Positions 31,379 to 42,747 of a stretch of 64,000 nt of DNA are shown piece after piece. This stretch comes from Chelatococcus reniformis (GTDB taxonomy: Bacteria > Pseudomonadota > Alphaproteobacteria > Rhizobiales > Beijerinckiaceae). The translations under genes and the position numbers were made by a program. The stretch lies in assembly GCF_014640075.1 (NCBI RefSeq), contig NZ_BMGG01000002.1, positions 496,001 to 560,000 of the forward strand. Direction: 5' to 3'. Numbering within the stretch: the first letter of the stretch is position 1; the number at the start of each line of letters is the position of its first letter. The notes beneath the pieces are model-generated. The model was not told the origin of the DNA and searched no databases. It saw nothing but the letters and a program-made list of their open reading frames with translations.

Positions 31379-31809
31379 TGGCAGCTCAATCGCCCATGTC
31401 CGGTCGGTGCCTCTGCGGCGCCATCCGCTTCACGGCGACCCCTATCAAGATGGAGATCGACGCTTGCCATTGTGGCGCCTGCCGACGCTGGTCGGCGGGG
31501 CCGTTCATGAGCGTGAGCTGCGGGGACACGCTGAGCATCCAGGATGAGAGCCAGCTCCGGGTGTTCCGCTCATCGGATTGGGCGGAGCGAATCTCCTGCA
31601 CCAACTGCGGCGGCGCGCTGTTCTGGCGGCTCACCGGCGGGGGGTTCGTTGCGGTTGCCGCTTTCGCTTTCGATGATCCGAGCCGCTTCGCGTTCACCGA
31701 GGAGATCTTCGTGGACGAGCAGCCGGTGAGCTACGCCTTCGCCAACGAAACCCATCGGATGACCGGGGCGGAGGTCGTCGCAGCCATGCAGGCCAAGGAA
31801 GGGAACTGA
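31378..31809 (+). CDS. GFA/CENP-V-type zinc protein inside the nuo operon
   Basis: 143 residues of the GFA fold, named after a glutathione-dependent formaldehyde-activating enzyme. The zinc-binding cysteines are all there: CLCGAIRF (about 12-19), CHCGACRRW (about 32-40) and [10 protein letters not shown] (about 80-89). GGGGGG six bases upstream supports ATG 31378; ATG 31375 is also in frame. It overlaps the nuoC stop and ends 2 nt before nuoD, so it is embedded in the operon. This is not one of the fourteen complex I subunits. Substrate unknown. Confidence 0.9.
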   Translation: MAAQSPMSGRCLCGAIRFTATPIKMEIDACHCGACRRWSAGPFMSVSCGDTLSIQDESQLRVFRSSDWAERISCTNCGGALFWRLTGGGFVAVAAFAFDDPSRFAFTEEIFVDEQPVSYAFANETHRMTGAEVVAAMQAKEGN

Positions 31810-31811
31810 CC

Positions 31812-33002
31812 GTGGCCGAACATCAGCTCCGCAACTTCTCGATCAACTTCGGGCCTCAGCACCCGGCTGCGCACGGCGTGCTGCGCCTGGTGCTGGAACT
31901 CGACGGCGAGGTGGTCGAACGGGTCGACCCGCACATCGGCCTGCTCCACCGCGGCACGGAGAAGCTGATCGAGTACAAGACCTATGCCCAGGCTGTCCCG
32001 TATTTCGACCGGCTCGACTACGTCGCGCCGATGAACCAGGAACACGCCTTCTCGCTCGCGGTCGAGAAACTGCTCGGCATCGAGGTGCCGCGGCGTGGTC
32101 AGTTGATCCGCGTGCTCTATTCCGAGATCGGCCGGCTGCTGTCGCACCTGCTCAACGTCACCACCTTCGCCATGGACGTGGGCGCGCTCACCCCGCCGCT
32201 TTGGGGCTTCGAGGAGCGCGAGAAGCTGATGGTGTTCTATGAGCGAGCCTCCGGCGCGCGCATGCATGCCAACTACTTCCGGCCCGGCGGCGTGCATCAG
32301 GACCTGCCGCCTAAGCTCATCGACGACATCTGGGATTTCTGCGATCCGTTCCTCAAGGTGTGCGACGACCTAGATCGCCTGGTGACCGGCAACCGCATCT
32401 TCAAACAGCGTACCGTCGACATCTCGACCATGACGCTCGACGAGTGCTGGGCGTGGGGCTTCTCGGGGGTCATGGTGCGGGCCTCGGGCGCGCCGTGGGA
32501 CCTGCGCAAGGCGCAGCCCTACGAGTGCTACGAGGAGCTGGAGTTCGACATTCCTGTCGGCAAGAACGGGGACTGCTACGACCGTTACTGCGTGCGCATG
32601 GAGGAAATGCGCCAGTCGGTGCGGCTCATGAAACAATGCCTGGAGAAGCTGCGTGCGGCGGACGGGCAGGGGCCGGTGTCCACTCCGGACAACAAGATCG
32701 TGCCGCCGCACCGGGGCCAGATGAAGCGTTCGATGGAAGCGCTGATCCATCACTTCAAGCTCTATACCGAGGGCTACCACGTGCCCGCCGGCGAGGTATA
32801 CGCGGCGGTCGAGGCGCCGAAGGGCGAGTTCGGCGTCTACCTGGTGTCGGACGGGACCAACTCGCCCTACCGGTGCAAGATCCGCGCGCCTGGCTTCGCG
32901 CACCTGCAGGCCATGGACTACATGTGCAAGGGTCACATGCTCGCCGACGTGTCGGCGGTGCTGGGCTCCCTCGACATCGTGTTCGGAGAGGTGGACCGGT
33001 GA
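31812..33002 (+). CDS. nuoD: NADH-quinone oxidoreductase subunit D
   Basis: 396 residues, 49-kDa family, forms the quinone-binding cavity with NuoB. Signatures seen: [20 protein letters not shown] near the N-terminus with the quinone-site His, [12 protein letters not shown], and [18 protein letters not shown] at the C-terminus. The start is GTG at 31812, 2 nt after the GFA-gene stop. Length is standard. Confidence 0.98.
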   Translation: MAEHQLRNFSINFGPQHPAAHGVLRLVLELDGEVVERVDPHIGLLHRGTEKLIEYKTYAQAVPYFDRLDYVAPMNQEHAFSLAVEKLLGIEVPRRGQLIRVLYSEIGRLLSHLLNVTTFAMDVGALTPPLWGFEEREKLMVFYERASGARMHANYFRPGGVHQDLPPKLIDDIWDFCDPFLKVCDDLDRLVTGNRIFKQRTVDISTMTLDECWAWGFSGVMVRASGAPWDLRKAQPYECYEELEFDIPVGKNGDCYDRYCVRMEEMRQSVRLMKQCLEKLRAADGQGPVSTPDNKIVPPHRGQMKRSMEALIHHFKLYTEGYHVPAGEVYAAVEAPKGEFGVYLVSDGTNSPYRCKIRAPGFAHLQAMDYMCKGHMLADVSAVLGSLDIVFGEVDR

Positions 33003-33040
33003 ACGGCCGTGTCCGCATGCGTAAGGGACGAGCATAGGTC

Positions 33041-33973
33041 ATGTCGGTTCGTCGACTAGCTCCTGCCGAAATTCAGCCGCCGAGCTTCGCCTTCTCGGCC
33101 GAGAACGCCGTGTGGGCCGGCCACCAGATCGCCAAGTATCCGGACGGCCGCCAGGCGTCGGCGGTGATCCCGCTATTGTGGCGCGCCCAGAAGCAGGCCG
33201 GCGGCTGGGTGCCGCAGAAGGCCATCGAGCATGTCGCCGAGGTGCTCGGCATGGGCTATATCCGCGTGCTCGAGATCGCGACCTTTTACACCATGTTCAA
33301 CCTGGTGCCGGTCGGGCGCCACTTCGTCCAGCTCTGCGGCACCACGCCCTGCATGCTGCGCGGCGCGCAGGAGCTGCGCAAGCAGCTGGTCGGGCGCATT
33401 GGCCCTGAGAAGACCGTCTCCGCCGACGGTGAGTTCTCCTGGGCCGAGGTCGAGTGCCTGGGTGCCTGCTGCAACGCGCCGATGGTGCAGATCAACGACG
33501 ACTTCTACGAGGACCTGACGCCCGAGTCGCTGGACAAGCTTCTCGACGACCTGGCCGCTGGCCGGCCGGTTAAGATCGGGCCGCAGAATGGCCGCGTGTC
33601 GTCGGAGCCCGAGGGTGCCGTCACTACGCTGACCGATAGCACGCTCTACGACGGTTCCGTCGTCGGCGCCTGGCGCACCCGCTTCGAGCAGGAAGAAAAG
33701 GCCAAGGCCGAGGCCGCCGCGGCGGCGGCTGCTGCCCAGGCCGAGGCGGAGGCTGCCAAGGCCCAGCCGGCAACGCCGGCGACCACCCGTCCGGAACAGA
33801 AGGCGTCCGACTCGCCGGCCAAGCGCGTGGCCGAAGGGCTGCCGCCGGTACCCGCAGCGGCCGATCATGCGGCGTCGGCAGCAACCGCGCCCGAGCAGCA
33901 GGAGCGGGTGCGCGGCGGCTCCGAGGCGCCCGCAACGGACGCCGGCAACACCGGCGACAAGCCGAAAGGGTGA
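33041..33973 (+). CDS. nuoE: NADH-quinone oxidoreductase subunit E, extended
   Basis: Thioredoxin-fold 24-kDa subunit carrying the [2Fe-2S] cluster N1a next to FMN. Ligands are in QLCGTTPCMLRG and VECLGACCNAPM (C-x4-C and C-x3-C). Of 310 residues only the first 200 or so are the conserved domain. The rest starts with a charged/Ala-rich helix (RFEQEEKAKAEAAAAAA) and turns into an Ala/Pro/Thr-rich tail. Extended NuoE is known in other alphaproteobacteria, but tail sequences vary widely. Confidence 0.96.
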   Translation: MSVRRLAPAEIQPPSFAFSAENAVWAGHQIAKYPDGRQASAVIPLLWRAQKQAGGWVPQKAIEHVAEVLGMGYIRVLEIATFYTMFNLVPVGRHFVQLCGTTPCMLRGAQELRKQLVGRIGPEKTVSADGEFSWAEVECLGACCNAPMVQINDDFYEDLTPESLDKLLDDLAAGRPVKIGPQNGRVSSEPEGAVTTLTDSTLYDGSVVGAWRTRFEQEEKAKAEAAAAAAAAQAEAEAAKAQPATPATTRPEQKASDSPAKRVAEGLPPVPAAADHAASAATAPEQQERVRGGSEAPATDAGNTGDKPKG

Positions 33974-33979
33974 ACGGTC

Positions 33980-35281
33980 ATGCTTGCCGATAAGGACCGC
34001 ATCTTCACCAATCTCTACGGCCTGCATTCGCCGGGCCTGGCGGAGGCGCGCAAGCGCGGGGCGTGGGATGGCACCAAGTTTCTGCTCGACATGGGGCGGG
34101 ACTGGATCACCGACGAGATGAAGAAATCGGGGCTGCGGGGCCGCGGCGGCGCAGGCTTCCCGACCGGCCTCAAATGGTCGTTCATGCCGAAGAAGTCGGA
34201 CGGGCGGCCGAGCTATCTCGTCATCAACGCCGACGAGTCGGAGCCCGGGACCTGTAAGGACCGCGAGATCCTGCGGCACGATCCGCATCTCTTGATCGAG
34301 GGGGCGATGCTCGCCTGCTGCGGCATGGGTGCCCACGCCGCCTATCTCTACGTCCGCGGCGAGTTCATCGCCGAGCGGGAGGCCTTGCAGGCCGCCGTCG
34401 ACGAGGCGTATGCCGCCAACCTCATCGGGCCTAACAACATCCACGGCTATCCGTTTGATTTCTATGTTCATCACGGTGCTGGCGCCTACATCTGCGGCGA
34501 GGAGACGGCGCTGCTCGAGAGCCTGGAGGGAAAGAAGGGAATGCCGCGGCTGAAGCCGCCGTTCCCCGCCAATATGGGCCTCTACGGCTGCCCGACGACG
34601 GTCAACAACGTCGAATCGATCGCCGTCGCCGGCACCATCCTGCGCCGCGGCGGCGCCTGGTTCGCCGGCATCGGCACACCCAACAATACCGGCACCAAGC
34701 TGTTCTGCGTTTCGGGCCATGTGAACAAGCCCTGCAACGTGGAAGAGGCGATGGGCCTCACCTTCCGCGAACTGATCGACCGCCATTGCGGCGGCATCCG
34801 CGGCGGCTGGGACAACCTTCTTGCCGTCATTCCCGGCGGCTCGTCGGTGCCGCTGGTGCCCGCCGCCGACATCATCGATTGCGTGATGGACTTCGACACG
34901 CTGCGCAACATGAAGAGCGGCCTGGGCACCGCGGCCGTCATCGTCATGGACAAGTCGACCGATGTCGTGCGCGCCATCGCGCGGTTGTCGTACTTCTACA
35001 AGCACGAGAGCTGCGGTCAGTGCACGCCGTGCCGGGAGGGCACCGGCTGGATGTGGCGCGTCATCACCCGCATGGCCGAGGGGCGTGCCCAGAAGCGCGA
35101 GATCGACATGCTGCTCGACGTGACCAAGCAGATCGAGGGTCACACCATCTGCGCCCTCGGCGATGCGGCGGCTTGGCCTATCCAGGGTCTGATCCGCCAT
35201 TTCCGCGGCGAGATCGAGCGCCGCATCGACAACTATGCGGCGAACCCGCACAGCGACCCCGTGCTGATGGCGGCGGAATAG
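33980..35281 (+). CDS. nuoF: NADH-quinone oxidoreductase subunit F
   Basis: 433-residue flavoprotein that oxidises NADH. The FMN/NADH site is seen as [15 protein letters not shown] (about 53-67) and [19 protein letters not shown]. Cluster N3 ligands are in [12 protein letters not shown] (about 345-356) with a further Cys in [13 protein letters not shown]. It starts 6 nt after nuoE. A 101-nt gap to nuoG follows without a gene. Confidence 0.98.
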   Translation: MLADKDRIFTNLYGLHSPGLAEARKRGAWDGTKFLLDMGRDWITDEMKKSGLRGRGGAGFPTGLKWSFMPKKSDGRPSYLVINADESEPGTCKDREILRHDPHLLIEGAMLACCGMGAHAAYLYVRGEFIAEREALQAAVDEAYAANLIGPNNIHGYPFDFYVHHGAGAYICGEETALLESLEGKKGMPRLKPPFPANMGLYGCPTTVNNVESIAVAGTILRRGGAWFAGIGTPNNTGTKLFCVSGHVNKPCNVEEAMGLTFRELIDRHCGGIRGGWDNLLAVIPGGSSVPLVPAADIIDCVMDFDTLRNMKSGLGTAAVIVMDKSTDVVRAIARLSYFYKHESCGQCTPCREGTGWMWRVITRMAEGRAQKREIDMLLDVTKQIEGHTICALGDAAAWPIQGLIRHFRGEIERRIDNYAANPHSDPVLMAAE

Positions 35282-35382
35282 GCCATGGCACGGAAAGCCC
35301 ACCCGTTGTTCGCGTCGACCGATACGGTCGTTCATCCGTGCGGTCCCCGTTTACTGCCGAACGGCGCCTGAGGTTCAGCGAG

Positions 35383-37470
35383 ATGCCCAAGCTCATCGTC
35401 GACGGCAAGGAGATCGAGGTTCCAGCGGAACACACGCTGCTGCAGGCGTGTGAGGCCGCTGGCGCGGAGATTCCCCGCTTCTGCTTCCACGAGCGGCTGT
35501 CGATCGCCGGCAACTGCCGCATGTGCCTGGTCGAGGTGAAGGGCGGGCCGCCCAAGCCGGTGGCCTCGTGCGCCATGGGGGTGCGCGATCTGCGCCCGGG
35601 ACCGAACGGCGAGCCGCCGGAGGTGTTCACCCGGACTCCCATGGTAAAGAAGGCCCGCGAGGGCGTGATGGAGTTCCTGCTCATCAACCACCCGCTGGAT
35701 TGCCCGATCTGCGATCAGGGCGGCGAGTGCGATCTGCAGGACCAGGCCATGGCCTATGGTGTCGACACCTCGCGTTTCCACGAGAACAAGCGGGCAGTCG
35801 AAGACAAGTACATCGGCCCGCTGGTGAAGACGTCGATGAACCGGTGCATTCACTGCACCCGCTGTGTCCGCTTCACCTCGGAGGTCGCCGGCGTCGGCGA
35901 TCTCGGCGCCATCGGTCGCGGCGAGGACATGGAGATCACCACCTACCTCGAGCACGCCATGGCGTCCGAGCTGCAGGCGAACGTGATCGACCTCTGCCCC
36001 GTGGGCGCGCTGACCTCCAAGCCCTACGCGTTCAAGGCCAGGCCGTGGGAGCTCACGAAAACCGAATCCGTCGATGTCATGGACGCGGTCGGCTCTGCGA
36101 TCCGCATCGACGCCCGCGGCCGAGAGGTGATGCGCATCCTGCCGGTCATCAACGACGACGTGAACGAGGAGTGGATCTCCGACAAGACCCGCTTCGTCTG
36201 GGACGGCCTCAAGACCCAGCGCCTGGACCGGCCTTACGTGCGCGAGGGCGGCCAGCTCAGGCCGGCCTCGTGGGGCGAGGCGTTCCAGCGGATCGCGGCC
36301 AAGGTCAAGGAGGCCGCACCGGACCGCGTCGGCGCCATCGCCGGTGACCTCGCCGCGGCCGAAGAGATGTTCGCGCTCAAGCTGCTGATCGATGCGCTGG
36401 GGTCGCCCAATCTGGATTGCCGCCAGGACGGGACGGTGCTGCATCCCGAACTGGGGCGCGCCAGCTATCTCTTCAACGCCACCATCGTCGGCATCGAGGA
36501 GGCCGACGCCATCCTGATGGTCGGCAGCAACCCGCGCCGGGAGGCGCCGGTTCTCAACGCCCGCATCCGCAAGCGCTGGCGCATGGCTGGCGGCCTGCCG
36601 ATCGCCTATGTCGGCGAGCAGATGGACCTCACCTACCGGGCCGAGCGGCTCGGGGCCGGCACGCAGACGCTGGGCGACCTGGTGAACGGCGCGCACGGCT
36701 TCGCCGACGTGCTAAGGAAGGCCGAACGGCCGCTGATCATCGTCGGCCAGGGCGCGCTCAGCCGTCCGGACGGTGCGGCGATCCTGGGTCTGGTCGCCAA
36801 GCTGGCGCAGGCGACGGGCGCGGTGAATGACGGCTGGAACGGACTGTCGATCCTGCATACGGCGGCGGCCCGCGTGGGCGGCCTCGATCTCGGTCTGGTG
36901 CCCGGTGAGGGTGGGTTGGATGCCCGCGCCATGGCCGAGGCCGGTGCACTCGACATGCTGTTCCTGCTGGGCGCCGACGAGATTGACGTCGCGCCCGGCG
37001 CGTTCGTCGTCTACCAGGGCACGCACGGTGACCGTGGCGCGCACCGGGCCGACGTGATCCTGCCGGGAGCCGCCTATCCCGAGAAGTCGGGCCTGTTCGT
37101 CAATACAGAGGGCCGGGTGCAGCGGGCCGACCGTGCCACCTTCCCGCCGGGCGATGCGCGCGAGGACTGGGCCATTCTGCGCGCGCTGTCGGAGCATCTC
37201 GGGCATCGCCTGCCGTTCGACGACCTGGGCGCGCTCAGGCGGCAACTGGTGGAGGCCAAGCCGCTGTTCGGGGCGATCGACGAGATCGCGCCGGGCGAGC
37301 CGCTCGATCTTCCGGCAGTGGCGGCGCGGGCCGGCGACACCCTGGACGTCGCCCAACTGGCGAGCCCTGTCGACGATTTCTACCTGACCAACCCGATCGC
37401 ACGCGCCTCGGCCATCATGGCGGAATGCTCGGCGCTGGCGCGCGGCAACCTCCCGCTGGCCGCGGAGTAG
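35383..37470 (+). CDS. nuoG: NADH-quinone oxidoreductase subunit G
   Basis: 695-residue 75-kDa subunit. The ferredoxin-like N-terminus binds N1b ([20 protein letters not shown]); next come [14 protein letters not shown] and [12 protein letters not shown] for N5 and N4. A molybdopterin-oxidoreductase-like C-terminal domain follows, without cofactor. Start ATG 35383 with GAGG upstream. The extra N7 cysteines of some bacterial NuoG (a CxxCxxxC in the third domain) were not seen. nuoH begins 11 nt downstream. Confidence 0.97.
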   Translation: MPKLIVDGKEIEVPAEHTLLQACEAAGAEIPRFCFHERLSIAGNCRMCLVEVKGGPPKPVASCAMGVRDLRPGPNGEPPEVFTRTPMVKKAREGVMEFLLINHPLDCPICDQGGECDLQDQAMAYGVDTSRFHENKRAVEDKYIGPLVKTSMNRCIHCTRCVRFTSEVAGVGDLGAIGRGEDMEITTYLEHAMASELQANVIDLCPVGALTSKPYAFKARPWELTKTESVDVMDAVGSAIRIDARGREVMRILPVINDDVNEEWISDKTRFVWDGLKTQRLDRPYVREGGQLRPASWGEAFQRIAAKVKEAAPDRVGAIAGDLAAAEEMFALKLLIDALGSPNLDCRQDGTVLHPELGRASYLFNATIVGIEEADAILMVGSNPRREAPVLNARIRKRWRMAGGLPIAYVGEQMDLTYRAERLGAGTQTLGDLVNGAHGFADVLRKAERPLIIVGQGALSRPDGAAILGLVAKLAQATGAVNDGWNGLSILHTAAARVGGLDLGLVPGEGGLDARAMAEAGALDMLFLLGADEIDVAPGAFVVYQGTHGDRGAHRADVILPGAAYPEKSGLFVNTEGRVQRADRATFPPGDAREDWAILRALSEHLGHRLPFDDLGALRRQLVEAKPLFGAIDEIAPGEPLDLPAVAARAGDTLDVAQLASPVDDFYLTNPIARASAIMAECSALARGNLPLAAE

Positions 37471-37481
37471 GAGGCATCCCC

Positions 37482-38534
37482 ATGGATTTCTGGAACGGCC
37501 TCCTCAACGTCCTGCTGATCGCGCTGCAAAGCGTGGTGCTGCTCGTCGTGCTGCTGCTGCTGACGGCCTATTACCTGCTGGCGGACCGCAAGATCTGGGC
37601 GGCCGTTCAGCTGCGGCGCGGCCCCAACGTGGTCGGCGCCTTCGGCCTGCTCCAGTCGTTCGCTGACCTGCTCAAGTTCGTGCTGAAGGAGCCGATCATT
37701 CCGGCCGGCGCCAACAAGACGCTGTTCCTGTTGGCGCCGCTGATCACCGGCGTGCTGGCGCTGTCGGCCTGGGCCGTCATCCCGTCGGCCAACGGCTGGG
37801 CGGTGGCCGACATCAATGTCAGCACGCTGTACATCTTCGCCGTCTCCTCGCTCATGGTCTACGGCACCATTATGGCGGGGTGGGCGTCCAACTCGAAGTA
37901 TCCGTTCCTGGCGGCGCTCAGGTCGACGGCGCAGATGGTGAGCTACGAGGTCTCGATCGGCTTCGTCATCATCACCGTGCTCTTGTGCGCCGGCACCCTG
38001 AACCTGACCCAGGTGGTGCACGCCCAGGAGACGCGCGGGCTGGCATCCCTGATCGGCCTGCCGTGGCTCACCTTCCTCAACTGGTACATCTGGCCGCTGC
38101 TGCCGATGTTCGTGGTCTTCGTCATTTCGGCGCTTGCCGAGACCAACCGCCCCCCGTTCGATCTGGCAGAGGCCGAATCCGAGCTCGTTGCCGGCTTCAT
38201 GGTCGAGTATTCGTCGACGCCCTACCTGCTGTTCATGCTGGGCGAGTACATCGCCATCCTGACCATGTGCGCGCTCGGCACCATCTTGTTCCTCGGCGGA
38301 TGGTCGGCCCCCATCGCGGTGCCGCCGTTCACCTGGATCCCTGGTATCGTCTGGTTCCTGCTGAAGCTGACGCTGATGTTCTTCATCATCGCCATGGCCA
38401 AGGCGATGGTGCCCCGCTACCGCTACGACCAGCTGATGCGCCTGGGCTGGAAGGTGTTCCTGCCCCTGTCGCTCGCCATGGTGGTGCTGGTCGCCGCGTT
38501 TCTGCAGCTGACCGGCTTCGCCCCGGGGCACTAG
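37482..38534 (+). CDS. nuoH: NADH-quinone oxidoreductase subunit H
   Basis: 350-residue, eight-helix subunit joining the two arms and lining the quinone tunnel. Conserved parts: [20 protein letters not shown], the acidic loop [20 protein letters not shown], and [15 protein letters not shown] near the C-terminus. ATG 37482 is preceded by AGGAGG. It is followed not directly by nuoI but by a small extra membrane gene. Confidence 0.97.
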   Translation: MDFWNGLLNVLLIALQSVVLLVVLLLLTAYYLLADRKIWAAVQLRRGPNVVGAFGLLQSFADLLKFVLKEPIIPAGANKTLFLLAPLITGVLALSAWAVIPSANGWAVADINVSTLYIFAVSSLMVYGTIMAGWASNSKYPFLAALRSTAQMVSYEVSIGFVIITVLLCAGTLNLTQVVHAQETRGLASLIGLPWLTFLNWYIWPLLPMFVVFVISALAETNRPPFDLAEAESELVAGFMVEYSSTPYLLFMLGEYIAILTMCALGTILFLGGWSAPIAVPPFTWIPGIVWFLLKLTLMFFIIAMAKAMVPRYRYDQLMRLGWKVFLPLSLAMVVLVAAFLQLTGFAPGH

Positions 38535-38629
38535 CGTCCGGGGGCAGGACGGGAGGCGGCTTTGGGACGGGTAGGGTGCAGACCGGGGCGGGGAGCGGCC
38601 GTGCTGGCGCCGTCAGAGCTGCCGTTCTG

Positions 38630-38884
38630 ATGGACGTATTCTCGCCGGCGTCGCTCACGGGCGCCGCGATCGGGCTGGCGATGGGCGCGATCCAGTATGC
38701 GATTGCGCGCATCGTCATCGACAGGATCATCGAAGCGGCGCGCTCCGAGGAGGGGCCGGCCGATGATGAAGCTGATTTCGAGCGGCGGCTTGGCCTGGTG
38801 CGCAAGCGGCTGTTGGTAGGATCGATCGTCGTGCTGCCGGTTTCGGGTTTCGTGCTCGGCCACCTCGTCGGCACGCATCAATGA
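38630..38884 (+). CDS. Small membrane protein between nuoH and nuoI, unknown
   Basis: 84 residues with two hydrophobic segments (about 9-30 and 60-80) around a charged, acidic middle ([19 protein letters not shown]). It starts 95 nt after nuoH and ends 13 nt before nuoI, on the same strand, so it should be co-transcribed. No family recognised and no similarity to any complex I core subunit. The ribosome site is weak, so the start is unsure. Its size and topology would suit a supernumerary subunit or assembly factor, which is speculation. Confidence 0.65.
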   Translation: MDVFSPASLTGAAIGLAMGAIQYAIARIVIDRIIEAARSEEGPADDEADFERRLGLVRKRLLVGSIVVLPVSGFVLGHLVGTHQ

Positions 38885-38897
38885 ACGGAGAGTGAGC

Positions 38898-39386
38898 ATG
38901 TCACTCCGACAGAGCGTATCGTCGCTGTTCCTGATGGAATTCGCGTCGGCCTTCATGCTGTCGATGCGATACTTCTTCCGCCCCAAGGCGACGCTCAACT
39001 ATCCCTTCGAGAAGGGGCCGGTGTCGCCCCGCTTCCGCGGCGAGCACGCCTTGCGCCGTTATCCCAACGGCGAGGAGCGCTGCATCGCCTGCAAGCTGTG
39101 CGAGGCCATCTGCCCCGCCCAGGCGATCACCATCGAGGCGGGTCCGCGCCGTAACGACGGCACGCGGCGGACCACCCGTTACGACATCGACATGGTGAAA
39201 TGCATCTATTGCGGCATGTGCCAGGAGGCGTGCCCGGTGGATGCCATCGTCGAGGGGCCGAACTACGAGTTCGCGGTCGAGACCCGCGAGGAGCTCTACT
39301 ACGACAAGGAGAAGCTCCTGCGTAACGGCGACCGTTGGGAACGCGAGATCGCGCGCAACATCGCGATGGACGCGCCCTACCGCTGA
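38898..39386 (+). CDS. nuoI: NADH-quinone oxidoreductase subunit I
   Basis: 162 residues, TYKY family, carrying two [4Fe-4S] clusters (N6a, N6b) in [12 protein letters not shown] and [15 protein letters not shown] 38898 follows GGAG by 7 nt; a GTG two codons earlier is less likely. The N-terminal amphipathic helix docks on NuoH in the family. The gap to nuoJ is 185 nt, with no gene. Confidence 0.98.
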   Translation: MSLRQSVSSLFLMEFASAFMLSMRYFFRPKATLNYPFEKGPVSPRFRGEHALRRYPNGEERCIACKLCEAICPAQAITIEAGPRRNDGTRRTTRYDIDMVKCIYCGMCQEACPVDAIVEGPNYEFAVETREELYYDKEKLLRNGDRWEREIARNIAMDAPYR

Positions 39387-39571
39387 TCAGGCGCGCCGCA
39401 TCGGTGCGGCGCAAACGCAACACGGCCGGGACTTCCGATTCGACGGGCGTTCGCGGCTGCTATAGAGGGCGCGCTTGGACGCGGGCCTGCTTCGGCGCCG
39501 ATCCGGCCCGAGGGGGCGCCCGCTTCAGGGGCACAGCACGCCGTCCGCTGGGCGGCCGAGGGTGAAGTCGG

Positions 39572-40186
39572 ATGACCGGCGCAGCAGTGTTCTTCTACCT
39601 CTTTTCCGCTGTCGCGATCGCCTCCGCGTTCATGGTGATCGCGTCGCGCAATCCCGTCCATTCGGTCCTGTTCCTGATCCTCACCTTCGTCAATGCGGCC
39701 GCCTTGTTCATCCTGCTCGGCGCCGAATTCCTCGCCTTCATCCTGGTGGTGGTCTACGTCGGCGCGGTGGCGGTGCTGTTCCTCTTCGTGGTGATGATGC
39801 TCGACGTGGACTTCACGGAGCTTCGCCAGGGCTTCCTGCAATATCTGCCCGTGGGCGCGCTGATCGGCGTCGTCTTCCTGGCTGAGCTGGTGCTGGTGAT
39901 TTCCACCTATCTGATCGATCCGCAGCTCACACGGACCGTGACGGCGCCGATCCCGCCGGCCGACCAGGTGACCAACACCGCGGCCCTCGGGCGGGTGCTC
40001 TACACCGACTACCTCTTCTATTTCCAAGGCGCCGGCATGGTGCTGCTGGTGGCGATGATCGGCGCCATCGTGCTGACGCTACGCCACAAGCCGAATGTGC
40101 GCCGCCAAGACATCAGCCGGCAGGTGGCCCGCACGCCGGCCACCGCCATCGAGGTGCGGAAGGTTCCCTTCCGCCACGGCATCTAA
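39572..40186 (+). CDS. nuoJ: NADH-quinone oxidoreductase subunit J
   Basis: 204 residues with five membrane helices (ND6 family). Conserved features: [20 protein letters not shown] and the third helix [19 protein letters not shown], which contains the pi-bulge region of the family. A C-terminal cytosolic tail of about 45 residues follows. GAGGGTGAAG lies upstream of ATG 39572. nuoK starts 11 nt after. Confidence 0.96.
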   Translation: MTGAAVFFYLFSAVAIASAFMVIASRNPVHSVLFLILTFVNAAALFILLGAEFLAFILVVVYVGAVAVLFLFVVMMLDVDFTELRQGFLQYLPVGALIGVVFLAELVLVISTYLIDPQLTRTVTAPIPPADQVTNTAALGRVLYTDYLFYFQGAGMVLLVAMIGAIVLTLRHKPNVRRQDISRQVARTPATAIEVRKVPFRHGI

Positions 40187-40197
40187 GGAGGCGCGCC

Positions 40198-40506
40198 ATG
40201 ACCATCGGCCTCGGTCACTACCTCAGCGTCGCCGCCGTGCTGTTCACCTTCGGGGTGTTCGGCATCTTCCTCAATCGGAAGAACGTCATCGTCATCCTGA
40301 TGTCGATCGAGCTCATCCTGCTTTCGGTCAACATCAACCTGGTGTCGTTCTCGACCTTCATGGGCGACATCGTTGGCCAGGTGTTTGCGCTGCTGGTGCT
40401 CACGGTGGCGGCCGCCGAGGCGGCCATCGGGCTCGCCATCCTGGTCGTGTTCTATCGCAACCGCGGCTCCATCGCGGTCGAGGACATCAACATGATGAAG
40501 GGCTGA
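40198..40506 (+). CDS. nuoK: NADH-quinone oxidoreductase subunit K
   Basis: 102-residue, three-helix subunit (ND4L). The helix 2 glutamate is in [17 protein letters not shown] and the helix 3 glutamate in [18 protein letters not shown]; both are key for proton transfer in the family. GGAGG is upstream. 162 nt separate it from nuoL, without a gene. Confidence 0.97.
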   Translation: MTIGLGHYLSVAAVLFTFGVFGIFLNRKNVIVILMSIELILLSVNINLVSFSTFMGDIVGQVFALLVLTVAAAEAAIGLAILVVFYRNRGSIAVEDINMMKG

Positions 40507-40668
40507 GCGCGACCGCGCGAGCAGCCTCTCGCTAACCGGCCCGCACCTCGGGCCCAGGCCAACCGCGCGCCTGCGTGCGGATGGTGCCCACCTCCTCAGC
40601 CGCTTCGATCGCCGCCCGCGCTGGGCGCGCGGTCGCCGCCCACCCGTCAACGCGCACGAACGGCCGCC

Positions 40669-42747
40669 ATGTATCACGCGATCGTCTTCCTTCCGCTCGT
40701 CGGTTTCCTGATCGCAGGCTTCTTCGGCCGGCTCATCGGAGCGCGCGCCAGCGAGGTGGTGACGACCTCGCTGCTCGCGGTTTGCGCCGTGCTGTCCTGG
40801 ATCGCCTTCGTCAACGTCGGCTTCGGGTCGGGCACCACGCACGTGCAGGTAGCCCCGTGGATCACCTCGGGCGACCTCGTGGTGAACTGGGCGTTCCGCA
40901 TCGACACGCTGACGGCGGTGATGCTGGTGGTGGTCAACACCGTCTCGTTCCTCGTGCACCTCTATTCCATCGGCTACATGCACGAGGATCCGGCGCGGCC
41001 GCGCTTCTTCGCCTACCTGTCGCTGTTCACCTTCGCCATGCTGATGCTGGTGACGGCCGACAACCTCGTGCAGATGTTCTTCGGCTGGGAAGGCGTCGGC
41101 CTGGCGAGCTATCTGCTCATCGGCTTCTGGTACGAGAAGCCGTCGGCCAACGCCGCTGCCATCAAGGCCTTCGTCGTCAACCGCGTCGGCGATTTCGGCT
41201 TCGCGCTGGGCATCTTCATGGTGTTCGCCCTGTTCGGGACCGTGGCCTTCGATCAGATTTTCCCGCATGCGGCGACCGTCGCCAAGCAGACGGTGCACTT
41301 CATCGGCTTCGACTGGAACGCCATGAACATCACCTGTCTGCTGTTGTTCATGGGGGCCATGGGCAAGTCGGCGCAGTTCCTGCTGCACACCTGGTTGCCG
41401 GACGCCATGGAGGGTCCGACGCCGGTGTCGGCGCTCATTCACGCCGCGACCATGGTCACCGCCGGCGTGTTCATGGTGGCGCGCCTGTCGCCGCTGTTCG
41501 AGTACGCGCCGGTGGCTCTCATCGTCGTCACCGTGATCGGCGGCACGACGGCGTTCTTCGCCGCCACGATCGGCCTGGTGCAGAACGACATCAAGAAGGT
41601 CATCGCCTATTCGACCTGCTCGCAGCTCGGCTACATGTTCGTGGGGCTGGGCGTCGGCGCCTACTCCGCCGGCATCTTCCACCTGTTCACCCACGCCTTC
41701 TTCAAGGCACTGCTGTTCCTGAGCGCGGGCTCGGTGATCCACGCCATGCACCATGAGCAGGACATGCGGCACATGGGGGGCCTGCGAAAATACATCCCGT
41801 TCACCGCCGCCATGATGGCGATCGGCAACCTGGCGCTGACCGGCTTTCCCTTCACGGCCGGTTATTTCTCCAAGGACGCCATCATCGAAGCCGCCTACGC
41901 CTCGCACACGCCCGGGGCGGCCTATGCCTTCATCATGACGGTGGTCGCCGCGGCGCTGACCTCGTTCTACTCCTGGCGCCTGTTCTTCATGACCTTCGAG
42001 GGCAAGGCGCTGTGGAGCGGCGCCGGTCACGGCGATCCGGCGCACGCCCGCGCCGATGAGGCGCACGCGGCCCCTGCCTCTGCCGCAGCGCACGGGGATG
42101 GGGCACACGGCGCGGCCGCGAGCCATGGTGCCGCGCACGGTGCCGACGACGACCATGGCCACGGCCATGGTGCCCACACGCCGCACGAGAGCCCGCTAGT
42201 GATGCTGATTCCGCTCGCCGTGCTGGCCGTCGGTGCGCTCTTCGCCGGCTACATCTTCAGGTCCGCCTTCATCGGCGAAGGCCACGACGCCTTCTGGAAA
42301 GAGGCGCTGTTCACGGGGCCTGACAACCACATCCTGCATGCGATGCACGAGGTGCCGGGCTGGGTCGCGCTGTCGCCGTCGGTGGCCATGCTGATCGGTC
42401 TGGCCATCGCGGTGTGGTTCTACCTCGCCGACCCCCGCAAACCGCGCGAACTCGCCGCCAGCCAGCCGCTCGCTTACAACTTCCTGCTCAACAAGTGGTA
42501 TTTCGACGAGCTGTACGACTTCCTGTTCGTGCGGCCGGCGAAGCGGCTCGGCCGCTTCCTCTGGAAACGCGGCGACGGCTGGCTGATCGACGGCTTCGGG
42601 CCCGACGGTATCTCGGCGCGGGTCGTCGACGTCACCGACCGGACGGTGCGCCTGCAGAGCGGATACCTCTACCACTATGCCTTCGCCATGCTGATCGGGG
42701 TCGCCGTGCTGGTGACCTGGTACCTCGTCGGGGGGGGAGCACGCTGA
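40669..42747 (+). CDS. nuoL: NADH-quinone oxidoreductase subunit L, with His-rich insert
   Basis: 692-residue antiporter-like subunit at the far end of the membrane arm. The quinone-oxidoreductase signature region is clear ([57 protein letters not shown]), and the long lateral helix follows towards the C-terminus. Between helices, at about residues 450-507, lies a low-complexity stretch with twelve histidines mixed with Ala, Gly and Asp. The end overlaps nuoM by 1 nt. Confidence 0.97.
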   Translation: MYHAIVFLPLVGFLIAGFFGRLIGARASEVVTTSLLAVCAVLSWIAFVNVGFGSGTTHVQVAPWITSGDLVVNWAFRIDTLTAVMLVVVNTVSFLVHLYSIGYMHEDPARPRFFAYLSLFTFAMLMLVTADNLVQMFFGWEGVGLASYLLIGFWYEKPSANAAAIKAFVVNRVGDFGFALGIFMVFALFGTVAFDQIFPHAATVAKQTVHFIGFDWNAMNITCLLLFMGAMGKSAQFLLHTWLPDAMEGPTPVSALIHAATMVTAGVFMVARLSPLFEYAPVALIVVTVIGGTTAFFAATIGLVQNDIKKVIAYSTCSQLGYMFVGLGVGAYSAGIFHLFTHAFFKALLFLSAGSVIHAMHHEQDMRHMGGLRKYIPFTAAMMAIGNLALTGFPFTAGYFSKDAIIEAAYASHTPGAAYAFIMTVVAAALTSFYSWRLFFMTFEGKALWSGAGHGDPAHARADEAHAAPASAAAHGDGAHGAAASHGAAHGADDDHGHGHGAHTPHESPLVMLIPLAVLAVGALFAGYIFRSAFIGEGHDAFWKEALFTGPDNHILHAMHEVPGWVALSPSVAMLIGLAIAVWFYLADPRKPRELAASQPLAYNFLLNKWYFDELYDFLFVRPAKRLGRFLWKRGDGWLIDGFGPDGISARVVDVTDRTVRLQSGYLYHYAFAMLIGVAVLVTWYLVGGGAR

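Noticed and set aside
40183-42186. 667-codon frame antisense to nuoL
   Set aside because: Charged low-complexity translation; nuoL is unambiguous.
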